Below, one piece after another: positions 24,576 to 33,110 of a stretch of 64,000 bases of DNA. The position numbers and the translations under genes were made by a program. The notes beneath the pieces were generated by a model. That model was not told where the DNA came from and made no database searches. It saw only the letters and a list, made by a program, of their open reading frames with translations. Source of the DNA: Flavobacterium fragile (GTDB lineage Bacteria; Bacteroidota; Bacteroidia; Flavobacteriales; Flavobacteriaceae); NCBI RefSeq assembly GCF_023634865.1, contig NZ_JAMLJN010000001.1, forward strand, positions 434,001-498,000, written 5' to 3'. Numbering within the stretch: the stretch's first letter is position 1; every line of letters begins with the position of its first letter.

Positions 24576-24866
24576 ATGATGATGGATAAGAAAACAGAAG
24601 AATTTTATGTGCGTTTAAAAGAAGAATTGGCTAACTCAACGATTTGGCCATCAGAGTATTTGTATAAATTTATTATGCCTTCTGATATTCACAGCATAGC
24701 AAAAGTTGAAGCAGCATTTAATAATATGGGTGCTGTTATTTCTACTCAACAATCTAAAACAGGTAAATTTACGAGTGTTTCAATTAGTGTGAATATGCCA
24801 AATCCGCAGAGTGTAATTGATAAATATATTGAGGTTTCTGATATAGAAGGCATCATTTCATTATAA
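24576..24866 (+). CDS. DUF493 family protein (YbeD-like)
   Basis: A 96-residue protein of the DUF493/YbeD family, a small ferredoxin-like alpha-beta fold similar to ACT or allosteric regulatory domains. The pattern WPSEYLYKFIMPSDIHSIAKVEAAF followed by KTGKFTSVSISVNMPNPQSVIDKY is typical. Three consecutive ATG codons are possible starts; any of them gives the same protein apart from two Met. Function unknown. It begins a same-strand run with DUF4290 and murA. Confidence 0.88.
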   Translation: MMMDKKTEEFYVRLKEELANSTIWPSEYLYKFIMPSDIHSIAKVEAAFNNMGAVISTQQSKTGKFTSVSISVNMPNPQSVIDKYIEVSDIEGIISL

Positions 24867-24873
24867 AATAAAT

Positions 24874-25575
24874 ATGCAAGAAGAAGTAAGTAATTTAGAA
24901 TATAATTCGCAGCGTCCGCATTTGATTATTCCTGAATACGGCAGACATTTACAAAAGCTAATCGATCAAGCAACAGCAATTGAAGATAGAGAAGAGCGAA
25001 ATAAAGCGGCAAAATACATCATTTCTGTAATGGGTTCTTTAAATCCACACTTACGAGATGTGCCCGATTTTCAACATAAATTGTGGGATCAGTTGTTTAT
25101 TATGTCTGATTTTAAATTGGATGTAAATTCACCCTATCCCATTCCTTCTGAAGATATTTTGACACAAAAACCAGATCGTTTAAAATACCCTCAAAATTTT
25201 CCAAAATACCGTTTTTATGGTAACAACATCAAATACATGATTGATGTAGCCAACAGTTGGGAAGATAGTGAATTGAAGAATGCTTTGGTTTTAGTAATTG
25301 CCAATCACATGAAAAAGTGTTACTTAAGTTGGAACAAAGATACAGTAACGGATGAAGTGATTTTTGAACATTTACTAGAACTTTCAGGAGGAAAATTAAA
25401 CCTTTCAAAATCGAATGAAGAGCTTTCGAATACTCATGATTTAATGAAAGTGAATAAGAAAGTTTCAAACAAAGCACAATTTGGATCATCAAAGCCAGGT
25501 ATAGTTAAGAAAAACAGTAACATCAAAGGGCACCTGAACAAAAACAATCAAAATAAAAATACATTTAAAAAATAG
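24874..25575 (+). CDS. DUF4290 domain-containing protein
   Basis: A 233-residue Bacteroidota-specific protein. Residues 1-185 fit DUF4290: LEYNSQRPHLIIPEYGRHLQKLI at the start, YIISVMGSLNPHLRDVPDFQHKLWDQL, and FPKYRFYGNNIKYMIDVANSW. The C-terminal 45 residues are low-complexity and rich in Asn and Lys. The gene sits 7 bases after DUF493 and 8 bases before murA, and this order suggests a role near cell-wall synthesis, though none has been shown. Confidence 0.88.
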   Translation: MQEEVSNLEYNSQRPHLIIPEYGRHLQKLIDQATAIEDREERNKAAKYIISVMGSLNPHLRDVPDFQHKLWDQLFIMSDFKLDVNSPYPIPSEDILTQKPDRLKYPQNFPKYRFYGNNIKYMIDVANSWEDSELKNALVLVIANHMKKCYLSWNKDTVTDEVIFEHLLELSGGKLNLSKSNEELSNTHDLMKVNKKVSNKAQFGSSKPGIVKKNSNIKGHLNKNNQNKNTFKK

Positions 25576-25583
25576 GCAGTTAC

Positions 25584-26894
25584 ATGGGAACATTCAAAAT
25601 TGAAGGAGGAAAAGCATTAAAAGGAGAAATCACACCACAAGGCGCTAAAAACGAAGCGTTACAAGTGTTATGTCCTGTGTTATTAACTTCTGAAAAAGTA
25701 AGAGTAACCAATATTCCAGATATCATTGACGTTAATAAATTGATTACACTTTTAGGTAATTTAGGTGTTAAAATTCAAAAAAATGGCCCTGGCGATTACA
25801 CGTTTCAAGCCGATGAGGTAAATGTAAACTACTTAAAAACAGAAGCGTTCAAAAAAGAAGGCGGAAGTTTAAGAGGTTCGATTATGATTGTTGGACCACT
25901 TTTAGCACGTTTTGGTTGTGGATACATTCCTAAGCCAGGAGGTGATAAAATCGGACGTCGTCGTTTAGATACGCATTTTGAAGGTTTTATTAACCTTGGT
26001 GCAAAATTCAGATATGAAAGAGAAGACCATTTCTACGGAGTAGAGATTGACGGAAGATTACAAGGAACTTATATGTTGTTAGACGAAGCTTCTGTAACAG
26101 GGACTGCTAATATCGTAATGGCAGCCGTTTTAGCGGAAGGAACAACAACAATATACAACGCGGCTTGTGAGCCATACTTACAACAGTTGTGTAAAATGTT
26201 AAACTCAATGGGTGCGAAAATCACTGGAGTTGGGTCAAACTTATTAACTATTGAAGGAGTAGAAAGCTTAGGTGGTTGCGAACACAGAATTTTACCTGAT
26301 ATGATTGAAATCGGTTCTTGGATTGGTCTTGCAGCAATGACAAGAAGCGAAATCACAATTAAAAATGTGAGTTGGGATAATTTAGGACAAATTCCAAGTG
26401 TGTTTAGAAAATTAGGAATCACCTTAGAAAGAAAAGGAGATGATATTTACATTCCTGCTCATAAAGATGGTTACGAAATCAAAACCGACATTGATGGTTC
26501 TATTTTAACCATAGCAGATGCTCCGTGGCCGGGTTTTACTCCTGATCTATTGAGTATCGTTCTAGTGGTGGCTACTCAAGCAAAAGGAGATGTATTAATT
26601 CATCAAAAAATGTTTGAAAGCCGTTTGTTTTTTGTGGATAAATTAATTGATATGGGAGCCAAAATTATGTTATGTGATCCACACAGAGCAGTGGTTATGG
26701 GACATAATTTCCAATCGCAATTAAAAGCTACGACCATGAGTTCGCCAGATATTAGAGCGGGAATCTCCCTATTAATCGCAGCTCTAACTGCAAAAGGAAC
26801 TTCAACTATCCAAAATATTGAACAAATTGATAGAGGTTACGAGCGCATCGATGAAAGACTTCGCGCTATCGGAGCAAATATCGTAAGAGTATAA
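25584..26894 (+). CDS. murA: UDP-N-acetylglucosamine 1-carboxyvinyltransferase MurA
   Basis: A 436-residue EPSP-synthase-fold enzyme that transfers enolpyruvate to UDP-GlcNAc, the first committed step of peptidoglycan synthesis. The KN pair at residues 22-23 (GAKNEALQ) and the C-terminal RGYERIDERLRAIGA are as expected. The active-site loop reads PGGDKIGRRRLDTH, with Asp121 in the position of the catalytic Cys of E. coli MurA. Asp at this place is known in Chlamydia and Mycobacterium, where it makes the enzyme insensitive to fosfomycin. Last gene of the DUF493-DUF4290-murA run. Confidence 0.96.
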   Translation: MGTFKIEGGKALKGEITPQGAKNEALQVLCPVLLTSEKVRVTNIPDIIDVNKLITLLGNLGVKIQKNGPGDYTFQADEVNVNYLKTEAFKKEGGSLRGSIMIVGPLLARFGCGYIPKPGGDKIGRRRLDTHFEGFINLGAKFRYEREDHFYGVEIDGRLQGTYMLLDEASVTGTANIVMAAVLAEGTTTIYNAACEPYLQQLCKMLNSMGAKITGVGSNLLTIEGVESLGGCEHRILPDMIEIGSWIGLAAMTRSEITIKNVSWDNLGQIPSVFRKLGITLERKGDDIYIPAHKDGYEIKTDIDGSILTIADAPWPGFTPDLLSIVLVVATQAKGDVLIHQKMFESRLFFVDKLIDMGAKIMLCDPHRAVVMGHNFQSQLKATTMSSPDIRAGISLLIAALTAKGTSTIQNIEQIDRGYERIDERLRAIGANIVRV

Positions 26895-26905
26895 ACTTAG
26901 TTTTC

Positions 26906-26960
26906 AGTAAGCAGTCGCAGTAAGCAGTTTTACTGTGACTGAACACTGAGACTGATTACT
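26906..26960. repeat. Imperfect hairpin of CAGT/ACTG repeats
   Basis: Between murA and the transporter gene, the word CAGT recurs every 6-7 bases on the left side and ACTG every 6-7 bases on the right. The two 23-base arms (26906-26928 and 26938-26960) pair at 18 of 23 positions around a 9-base loop. No open frame is enclosed. The T-run needed for a terminator is absent. Confidence 0.75.
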
Positions 26961-26965
26961 AAAAA

Positions 26966-27733
26966 ATGGGAACCTACATTATCATTTTTCTCTGCATAGC
27001 TTCTTTCGTAGCTGGTTTTATAGATGCTATTGTAGGTGGTGGCGGACTTATTCAAACTCCTGCAGCTTTAATTTTGTTGCCTAATTTACCAGTAGCTTCG
27101 GTTATTGGGACACTTAAAATTCCAGGTTTTAGCGGTACGAGTATTGCGGCTTATCAATATGTGAAAAAAGTAAAAATCAATTGGAGATTATTTGTTGTTA
27201 TGGCAATTGTTTCCTTTTCGTTTTCTTATTTAGGTTCAAGTTTATTAAATGTCATGAAAAACGATTTCATGAAACCAGTTCTTTTTGTCATCTTACTCAT
27301 ATTATTGATTTACACTTACCTAAAGAAAGATTTTGGTCATTTTCATATTAGTATTCTAACCAAACAACAGTTATATCTTTATGCATCGCTCATTGTTGCA
27401 GTTCTTGGTTTTTATGACGGTTTCATAGGTCCAGGAACAGGAAGCTTATTAATTATGGCTTTTATCGCCATTTTGGGTTTTGATTTTCTTCAAGCCAATG
27501 CAAATGCTAAATTAGTCAATTTGGCAACCAACTTCGGTTCGATTACTTTGTTTATGCTTAAAGGAAAGATTATTTGGGCAGTGGCTATTCCTATGGCAAT
27601 CTGTAATATCATTGGAGCTTGGTTAGGAGCCAAACTAGCCATTTCTCAGGGCAACGGATTTATTCGGATGTTCTTCTTAATTGTTGTCGGATTTGCGTTG
27701 CTTCGTTTTGGATATGATGTGTTTTTTAAGTAA
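26966..27733 (+). CDS. TSUP family transporter (TauE/SafE)
   Basis: A 255-residue membrane protein with about eight predicted transmembrane segments and the two-fold repeat of the family: GFIDAIVGGGGLIQTPAALIL in the first half and GFYDGFIGPGTGSLLIMAFI in the second. TSUP proteins export or import sulfite, sulfoacetate or related organic anions; the substrate is not evident. It follows murA after a 71-base repeat hairpin and may not share its transcript. Confidence 0.9.
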   Translation: MGTYIIIFLCIASFVAGFIDAIVGGGGLIQTPAALILLPNLPVASVIGTLKIPGFSGTSIAAYQYVKKVKINWRLFVVMAIVSFSFSYLGSSLLNVMKNDFMKPVLFVILLILLIYTYLKKDFGHFHISILTKQQLYLYASLIVAVLGFYDGFIGPGTGSLLIMAFIAILGFDFLQANANAKLVNLATNFGSITLFMLKGKIIWAVAIPMAICNIIGAWLGAKLAISQGNGFIRMFFLIVVGFALLRFGYDVFFK

Positions 27734-27898
27734 TTTAAAATCAAATTAAGGAATTTCGATTTGAATTTTAATTTCTTTTTTAAAGAATACGAAATGAGGT
27801 TTGTGTTTTTATAAGTTGCTAAAACAATGGTTTACAATTCACAATTTTATAATTCATTCGCACCAAAAGAATTGATAGCTGATTTATAATTAAATGAA

Positions 27899-28240
27899 TT
27901 ATTTCCCCGTAATCACCTTACGGTGGTTTAATCCCCACAACCTTAATTCTTCAATTATTGGGTACAAAGTTTCAGTGTAAGGTGTTATGGTGTATTTAAT
28001 TAAAACGGGAGATTGATCATAAACCGTCCTTTTAATCAACGTATGAGCCTCCAATTCTTTTAATTCTTTCGATAATACCTTAGCGGATATTTTAGGTATG
28101 CTTCTTTCAATATCTGTAAAACGATGATTGCCACTAGATATTGAAATCAAAATTAACAATTTCCATTTTCCACTAATCACATCTAATGCATCTCCCACGG
28201 GCAATAAAGCGTTGATACATTCCGAATTATTTTCCATCAT
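27899..28240 (-). CDS. HxlR family transcriptional regulator
   Basis: A winged-helix protein of about 113 residues. The HxlR signature is clear: ALDVISGKWKLLILISIS, RFTDIERSIPKISAKVLSKELKELE, and KYTITPYTETLYPIIEELRLWG. I start at the ATG at 28240, where the family N-terminus begins; 21 upstream codons run into the promoter region. HxlR proteins often sense reactive electrophiles or redox change. It is divergent from an NmrA-like oxidoreductase, the usual partner, as in the ytfH-ytfG pair of E. coli. Confidence 0.9.
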   Translation of the reverse strand: MMENNSECINALLPVGDALDVISGKWKLLILISISSGNHRFTDIERSIPKISAKVLSKELKELEAHTLIKRTVYDQSPVLIKYTITPYTETLYPIIEELRLWGLNHRKVITGK

Positions 28241-28241
28241 A

Positions 28242-28265
28242 TACTTACTTTCCTTTAGGTAACTA
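28242..28265. promoter_or_regulatory. Candidate HxlR operator between divergent genes
   Basis: TACTTAC (28242-28248) and GTAACTA (28259-28265) form an inverted repeat with one mismatch and a 10-base spacer. It lies just in front of the regulator gene. Exact -7 boxes for both directions are near: CAAATATA at 28281-28288, which reads TATATTTG on the minus strand, and TACCTTTG at 28291-28298 on the plus strand. Confidence 0.5.
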
Positions 28266-28315
28266 CTAACTTTTATAAAGCAAATATAAATACCTTTGCT
28301 CAAAAAATAGAGAAT

Positions 28316-29188
28316 ATGAACAAGATTTTAATTACTGGAGCAACTGGGAACTTAGGAAAAGCCGTTGCCAACGAACTAATTGCAAAAGGAGTGACTAACG
28401 TTAGCGTAATGGCGAGAGATTTGCAAAAAGCTGAAGAATTCAAAGCCAAAGGAGTCGAAGTGGTATACGGAGATTACAACGATTATGATTCTTTAGTAAA
28501 GGCTTTTACTAATGTAGATACGTTATATTTTGTGTCTGCAAGTGATGTGACACAACGTTATACCCAACAAGAAAATGTAGTAAAAGCAGCTGCAGAAGCA
28601 GGGGTGAAGCATATCATTTATACTAGTGCGCAACGAAAAAGAGAAGATGGAACGTCTGTTATTGCCTTTGTAATTGAAGCCGATTTACACACTGAAGCAT
28701 TAATTAAAGAATCGGGAATGACGTATACCATTTTAAAACATGGTTTGTATGCAGAACTTTTACCTTTATTTATGGGAGAAAGTGTAATTGAAACGGGCGT
28801 AGTGTATCTTCCTGCAGGAATGGGAAAAGCAGCTTACATCTCTCGTAACGATTTAGCCATAGCAGGTGCTACAATCATTACAACTGAAGGTCATGAAAAC
28901 AAAACCTATGAATTTGGTGGAGCTACTGCTTATTCGTTCCAAGATATTGCAGATATGTTAACCGAACTTTCTGGGAAAACAATCGAATATGTCAATCCTA
29001 CAGCAGAAGAATTTGCTCAGCAAATGAAAGAATATGGTTTAACCAATGAAGAAATTGATGAAGCCGCTGGCTTTTGTATTGCTATTGCGCAAGATGAATT
29101 TGATTTTCCATCTCCAACAGTGGAGCAATTAATCGGAAGACCCACAACAAGCATCAAAGATTTTTTAAAGAAAACGTATACTCTTTAA
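28316..29188 (+). CDS. NmrA-like NAD(P)H oxidoreductase (quinone reductase QorB-like)
   Basis: A 290-residue atypical short-chain dehydrogenase. The N-terminal ILITGATGNLGKAVANELI is the NAD(P)-binding GxxGxxG motif, followed by VEVVYGDYND and GVKHIIYTSAQRK. Sequence and neighbourhood (divergent HxlR regulator) match the QorB/YtfG group of NADPH:quinone reductases. A role in electrophile or quinone stress is inferred. A bidirectional terminator follows. Confidence 0.88.
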   Translation: MNKILITGATGNLGKAVANELIAKGVTNVSVMARDLQKAEEFKAKGVEVVYGDYNDYDSLVKAFTNVDTLYFVSASDVTQRYTQQENVVKAAAEAGVKHIIYTSAQRKREDGTSVIAFVIEADLHTEALIKESGMTYTILKHGLYAELLPLFMGESVIETGVVYLPAGMGKAAYISRNDLAIAGATIITTEGHENKTYEFGGATAYSFQDIADMLTELSGKTIEYVNPTAEEFAQQMKEYGLTNEEIDEAAGFCIAIAQDEFDFPSPTVEQLIGRPTTSIKDFLKKTYTL

Positions 29189-29194
29189 GTAATG

Positions 29195-29220
29195 AAAAAG
29201 CGTAACTCAGTTACGCTTTT
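29195..29220. terminator. Bidirectional terminator
   Basis: AAAAGCGTAAC-TCA-GTTACGCTTTT is a perfect 11-bp stem that begins 7 bases after the oxidoreductase stop codon and precedes the end of the convergent DUF5686 gene. A and T runs flank both sides. Confidence 0.88.
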
Positions 29221-29255
29221 ATTTTAATGTATCGCTAATCTAAAAGTTTTTAAAA

Positions 29256-31718
29256 CTAAAACTTCAATCCAAACATCACACCATCACCTTGAACACCATT
29301 TTGGTAACTTCTCACGTAATCAACGCGTAAAAATCGGAATTTACCAAAACCAATATTATCAAAACCAACAGTAAACTCTTGATACGGTTTCATGTTTGGA
29401 ATGTTCAATTGATGAAATCCTCCAATTAAATTCCATTGCAATTTGTTCAACAACGGAATCTTATTCATAATATAGCCTTTGAAATTGTGCTCAATATGCG
29501 TTTCCAAATACGCATCATTCGTTGAATGACTATAGTAAGGTAACAAGTTAAACGCATTCAAAGAATTATTCAATAAGTTCACATGCGTTTGATTTCCGTT
29601 AAAGTGTTTATAATCTACAAACGAAATATTATCCGCATTAAAGAATTTTCCTGCTTTAAAACGAAGACCAAAATCTCCCTTGTTACCAATGGTTGTATTG
29701 TAATCTATTGTACCGCTGATCAAGTCATAATGGTAATTACTGTTAGTGGCACCAAACCCTTTTTCATAGTTGAAACTCAATACAGGATAATTATCGTTTT
29801 GAATGTTAATCTTTCCATCTGGTCGTGAAATATATTTTTGTCCAAAACGAATGCGCGTTCCTAGACTCGCTTTAATTATGTGGTGTTGTTCAAACGGCAC
29901 CGAAGTAAAATTATAAGGTTGTAGTGGATCGTTTGAAAAATATAGATCGTTTTTTTTGGCAAAGCTATAAGAGGTATTATTGAATAAAGCACGACGGTTT
30001 TCATATACTAATTTACCCGAAGCAAAAATACCATTGGTTACTTCTCTACCATAGTTAACTTCTGCAAATTCCTTGTTGTATAATTTCATAAAGTTGTTTC
30101 TGAAAAATAGAGAGGCTACCGAGTTTACTAAATTACTGATCGGTTCGTTTGGATTAAACTGACTTATTGCACTACCACCACTCAGGCTAATATATGCGTT
30201 GTTTTTATTGTTAAATCGATGGTAAATATTTCCCTTTACCCGAAGGCGGTCTTCGGCAAATCCATAATTAAAAGTTGAGGAAATAGATGTGTATTTTCCT
30301 GTTTCTTCATTCCGCTTGGTATATGAAAAACCACTATTTAAGTTATATCCCTGAACCGTATTAAAACTTAAAGAACCTACAGTAGACAAACCTTGATAGT
30401 TGAAACTCCAGTTTTTAAATGAATTCTTATACGTATAACCCGAAATAATCTTTAATAACTTGAATTTATTTCCTTTAGCATCAATCGAATCCAGATAGAC
30501 TTGCGATTTTCTGATGGTTTGGATGCTGTCTTTTTTTACATAGTTTTTAGTTTCTTCCTCGGTTAAGGGAACCGGACGATTTTCTTCCCAATAAGAAGTG
30601 TCTTTTTTATTGGCATTTTCGGCAAAAGTAACAATTTCTTTCCCAAAAGTCTTCTTCTCGAAAGTGTCTTTAAAGTTGTAGTTTGTGAAAACGTGCGTAA
30701 ATTTCCCTGTGAACTTCATTCCGAAAATCCCTGCTTCAAAATCTAAAGCTTGTATATTTTTAACCCAAATTTCACTGTCTGAATTATAACTGAAGTTCTG
30801 AGTTAATTTCATATTTTCCAGAATAGGTTGTTGCATACGATACCCTTTAATGTCAAGGTCGATTCCAAAAATTGCCCAAGAATCTTCTACAATATAAATA
30901 TAGCCTTCAAAAACAGGTTCTTTATCGCGTTTAGGAGTAACTAAAATTTTATTGATTAACTGATTTTTGTCGTCGTAAAAGAAACTTTCTAATTTAAATT
31001 TGTAGTAATTAAAAGCATTGTCAGCAATAGGAGATACCATATTAATTCCAAAATCAATATAGTTTTCATAGAAATCATAATTGGTATTTAAAGCCGTATT
31101 GTAACTAAAACCATTGTCATTTCCAGCTATTTTAGAAGCTATAATTTCCTCTTTTAAATTATCGGGCTTTTCAAATTTAATTTTAGAAACCGTTTCCGAT
31201 TGATAAATAATACCGCTACGAGTAGAATCAAGATTGCCGTCTAAGTCACCAATTTCAACTCCCATAAATTTCTTTGGAATGTCTTTGGCTCTAAAAATAC
31301 CTCTTGAATAAAAATCGGCTTCAAACTTATCGGTTTTAGCAGCATTTTTCTTTTTTGACTTAATAGTATTTCTTATGATTTCATTAGCAGGATTATCGCC
31401 ATTCATAACCACAACCTCTTTCAACTGAAAATATTCTTCTTGTAATACTACATCAAATTCGTACGGAAAGTTGGTAATATTTAGAATATGTTTCTGACTT
31501 TTAAAACCCAAGCATTGAAAAATAAGATGCACATTTTTTTTATCGGGTACATTTAATTCGTAATTACCTAATTCGTTAGAGGTGGTGCTTATGTAGGTAT
31601 TCTCTATGTAAATATTTACAAATGGAACTGGATTACCCTCTTTGTCTTTAATAGTACCTTTTATTTGTGAAAATGCAAAGGAGCTAATGCTTAATAGGAC
31701 AAGTAGAATTTTATTCAT
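29256..31718 (-). CDS. DUF5686 protein with carboxypeptidase-regulatory-like domain
   Basis: An 820-residue outer-membrane protein. A signal peptide (residues 1-17) is followed by a CarboxypepD_reg-like domain (about 18-95: GTIKDKEGNPVPFVNIYI) and then DUF5686 (about 115-820), which begins NPANEIIRNTIKSKK. The C-terminal half alternates short strands rich in aromatics and ends in MFGLKF, as expected of a large beta-barrel. The family is related to TonB-dependent receptor-like proteins but lacks a plug; its transport role is unknown. Confidence 0.92.
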   Translation of the reverse strand: MNKILLVLLSISSFAFSQIKGTIKDKEGNPVPFVNIYIENTYISTTSNELGNYELNVPDKKNVHLIFQCLGFKSQKHILNITNFPYEFDVVLQEEYFQLKEVVVMNGDNPANEIIRNTIKSKKKNAAKTDKFEADFYSRGIFRAKDIPKKFMGVEIGDLDGNLDSTRSGIIYQSETVSKIKFEKPDNLKEEIIASKIAGNDNGFSYNTALNTNYDFYENYIDFGINMVSPIADNAFNYYKFKLESFFYDDKNQLINKILVTPKRDKEPVFEGYIYIVEDSWAIFGIDLDIKGYRMQQPILENMKLTQNFSYNSDSEIWVKNIQALDFEAGIFGMKFTGKFTHVFTNYNFKDTFEKKTFGKEIVTFAENANKKDTSYWEENRPVPLTEEETKNYVKKDSIQTIRKSQVYLDSIDAKGNKFKLLKIISGYTYKNSFKNWSFNYQGLSTVGSLSFNTVQGYNLNSGFSYTKRNEETGKYTSISSTFNYGFAEDRLRVKGNIYHRFNNKNNAYISLSGGSAISQFNPNEPISNLVNSVASLFFRNNFMKLYNKEFAEVNYGREVTNGIFASGKLVYENRRALFNNTSYSFAKKNDLYFSNDPLQPYNFTSVPFEQHHIIKASLGTRIRFGQKYISRPDGKINIQNDNYPVLSFNYEKGFGATNSNYHYDLISGTIDYNTTIGNKGDFGLRFKAGKFFNADNISFVDYKHFNGNQTHVNLLNNSLNAFNLLPYYSHSTNDAYLETHIEHNFKGYIMNKIPLLNKLQWNLIGGFHQLNIPNMKPYQEFTVGFDNIGFGKFRFLRVDYVRSYQNGVQGDGVMFGLKF

Positions 31719-31762
31719 AGAAGTTTGTTTTTATAGACGGATATTTCTCTAAAGAGGTTGGA

Positions 31763-32176
31763 TTACATAAAAGATTGTAAAGCTAATTTATAACTCTGCA
31801 GTCCAAAGCCAATAATAATGCCCTTAGCATTTGGTGAAATATAAGATTGATGACGAAATGATTCTCTTGAAAAAGTGTTGGAAATGTGAACTTCCACAAC
31901 AGGAGTGGTAATAGCTTTAACCGCATCACCAATACCAATTGAGGTATGTGTGTACGCACCAGCATTCAATATAATGCCATCATAACTAAAACCTGTTTCC
32001 TGAAGTTTTGAAATAATTTCTCCTTCTATATTACTCTGATAATAGTCTAACGTTACTTTTGGAAATTCCGTTTTTAAGGTTTCCAAGTATGATTCGAAAG
32101 TTGAATTTCCATATACTTCAGGCTCGCGTTTTCCTAAAAGATTGAGATTGGGACCATTTATAATGATGATTTTCAT
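31763..32176 (-). CDS. aroQ: 3-dehydroquinate dehydratase, type II
   Basis: A 137-residue type II dehydroquinase of the shikimate pathway. GPNLNLLGKREPEVYG carries the flexible active-site lid with Arg and the catalytic Tyr, INAGAYTHTS is replaced by the equivalent ILNAGAYTHTS, and VEVHISNTFSRESFRHQSY has the catalytic His. Length is usual for the dodecameric enzyme. It is 44 bases upstream of the DUF5686 gene on the same strand, which may be incidental. Confidence 0.96.
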   Translation of the reverse strand: MKIIIINGPNLNLLGKREPEVYGNSTFESYLETLKTEFPKVTLDYYQSNIEGEIISKLQETGFSYDGIILNAGAYTHTSIGIGDAVKAITTPVVEVHISNTFSRESFRHQSYISPNAKGIIIGFGLQSYKLALQSFM

Positions 32177-32199
32177 ACGAATGTTTTTGTAAAAATAAA

Positions 32200-32226
32200 A
32201 AAACCATTCCTTTTGAGAATGGTTTT
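32200..32226 (-). terminator. Terminator of the PorT-like beta-barrel gene
   Basis: An AACCATTC/GAATGGTT stem, extended by A-T pairs to about 10 bp with a 7-base loop, is followed on the minus strand by a T-run. It is 26 bases after the stop codon of the beta-barrel gene. Confidence 0.88.
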
Positions 32227-32251
32227 AGTAAAATATTCTGATAACATATCA

Positions 32252-32806
32252 TTAAAACATCAGTCCAACCGATAACTGAACCGCTGAATTTTTAACATCA
32301 GCATCTTTTTTAGCTTCCGTTAAACCTGCCACGTAACGACCAGATACAAATATCTTTTTAGTTAGTTTATAACTTAAACCACCAGCAAGGCCAACTTCAA
32401 AAGGATTCGTGTCGTTAGCGTCTACTTTATTTCTCTCGCTAACTAATACCGAGGCTTGTGGACCAAACTCTAAACTTAAACCATTAGACGTTAAATAGAA
32501 TTTAGCCAATACTGGTAACGACAAATATCCCAACTCGTTTTTAATTTCGTCAGAAAGGTATTTAAGTTTAGCGCCTTGGGTAGAATACAAAAGCTCAGGT
32601 TGAATAGCAAAATTGTCAAATACTTTTAATTCAGCTATAAGTCCACCATGGTAGTTAGTGATAGCGCTTGTTTCTATATTTCCAATGCTGCTGCCTGAGT
32701 AATTGGTGAAGCTAGCTCCTCCTTTAATGCCCAATGTTAATAACTGTGCTTGAGAAAAATTTGTTCCAAGGAACAAAACTAATAAGGTTGCGAATACTTT
32801 TTTCAT
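32252..32806 (-). CDS. Outer-membrane beta-barrel protein (PorT-like)
   Basis: A 184-residue protein with a signal peptide (residues 1-20, ending SQAQ). It has eight or so amphipathic strands, beginning LLTLGIKGGASFTNYSG and ending AVQLSVGLMF with a terminal Phe. These are features of the outer-membrane beta-barrel (OMP_b-brl_2/PorT-like) family of Bacteroidota. Function unknown; PorT itself belongs to type IX secretion, but such short barrels are numerous and not all are involved. Confidence 0.85.
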   Translation of the reverse strand: MKKVFATLLVLFLGTNFSQAQLLTLGIKGGASFTNYSGSSIGNIETSAITNYHGGLIAELKVFDNFAIQPELLYSTQGAKLKYLSDEIKNELGYLSLPVLAKFYLTSNGLSLEFGPQASVLVSERNKVDANDTNPFEVGLAGGLSYKLTKKIFVSGRYVAGLTEAKKDADVKNSAVQLSVGLMF

Positions 32807-33110
32807 TTAATTAATTTTTTAATTATAACGGAATCTAGCGCTTTTTAGTATAAAACCCGATAAAATACACTTTTTAACGATTTTAGGAACTGTTTGAAAA
32901 TTAGTATTTTACTTTTTTTGCTAAGTTTTAAGCACTATTAACAAGTATTAAAGTTAATATAAAATCGTTAATTTTTAAAACTACAACATGTTGATTATTA
33001 ACAATTTCGTTTTTAATTGTTAATAAAATTGTTAATAACCTCTAAAAACATTTTTTTACGTAAGAAAAAATGGCATAAATTTGTTCTACTAACTTTAAAT
33101 TTAAACTAAA
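32807..33110. promoter_or_regulatory. Intergenic region with TTGTTAATAA repeats and a -7 box
   Basis: This 304-base gap between two divergent beta-barrel genes is strongly AT-rich. TTGTTAATAA occurs twice in direct orientation near 33017-33041 and once inverted (TTATTAACAA) near 32995. TAAATTTG at 33076-33083 matches the -7 consensus TAnnTTTG, 28 bases before the downstream start codon. No coding frame or clear -33 TTG is seen. The repeats could be operator sites. Confidence 0.5.
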
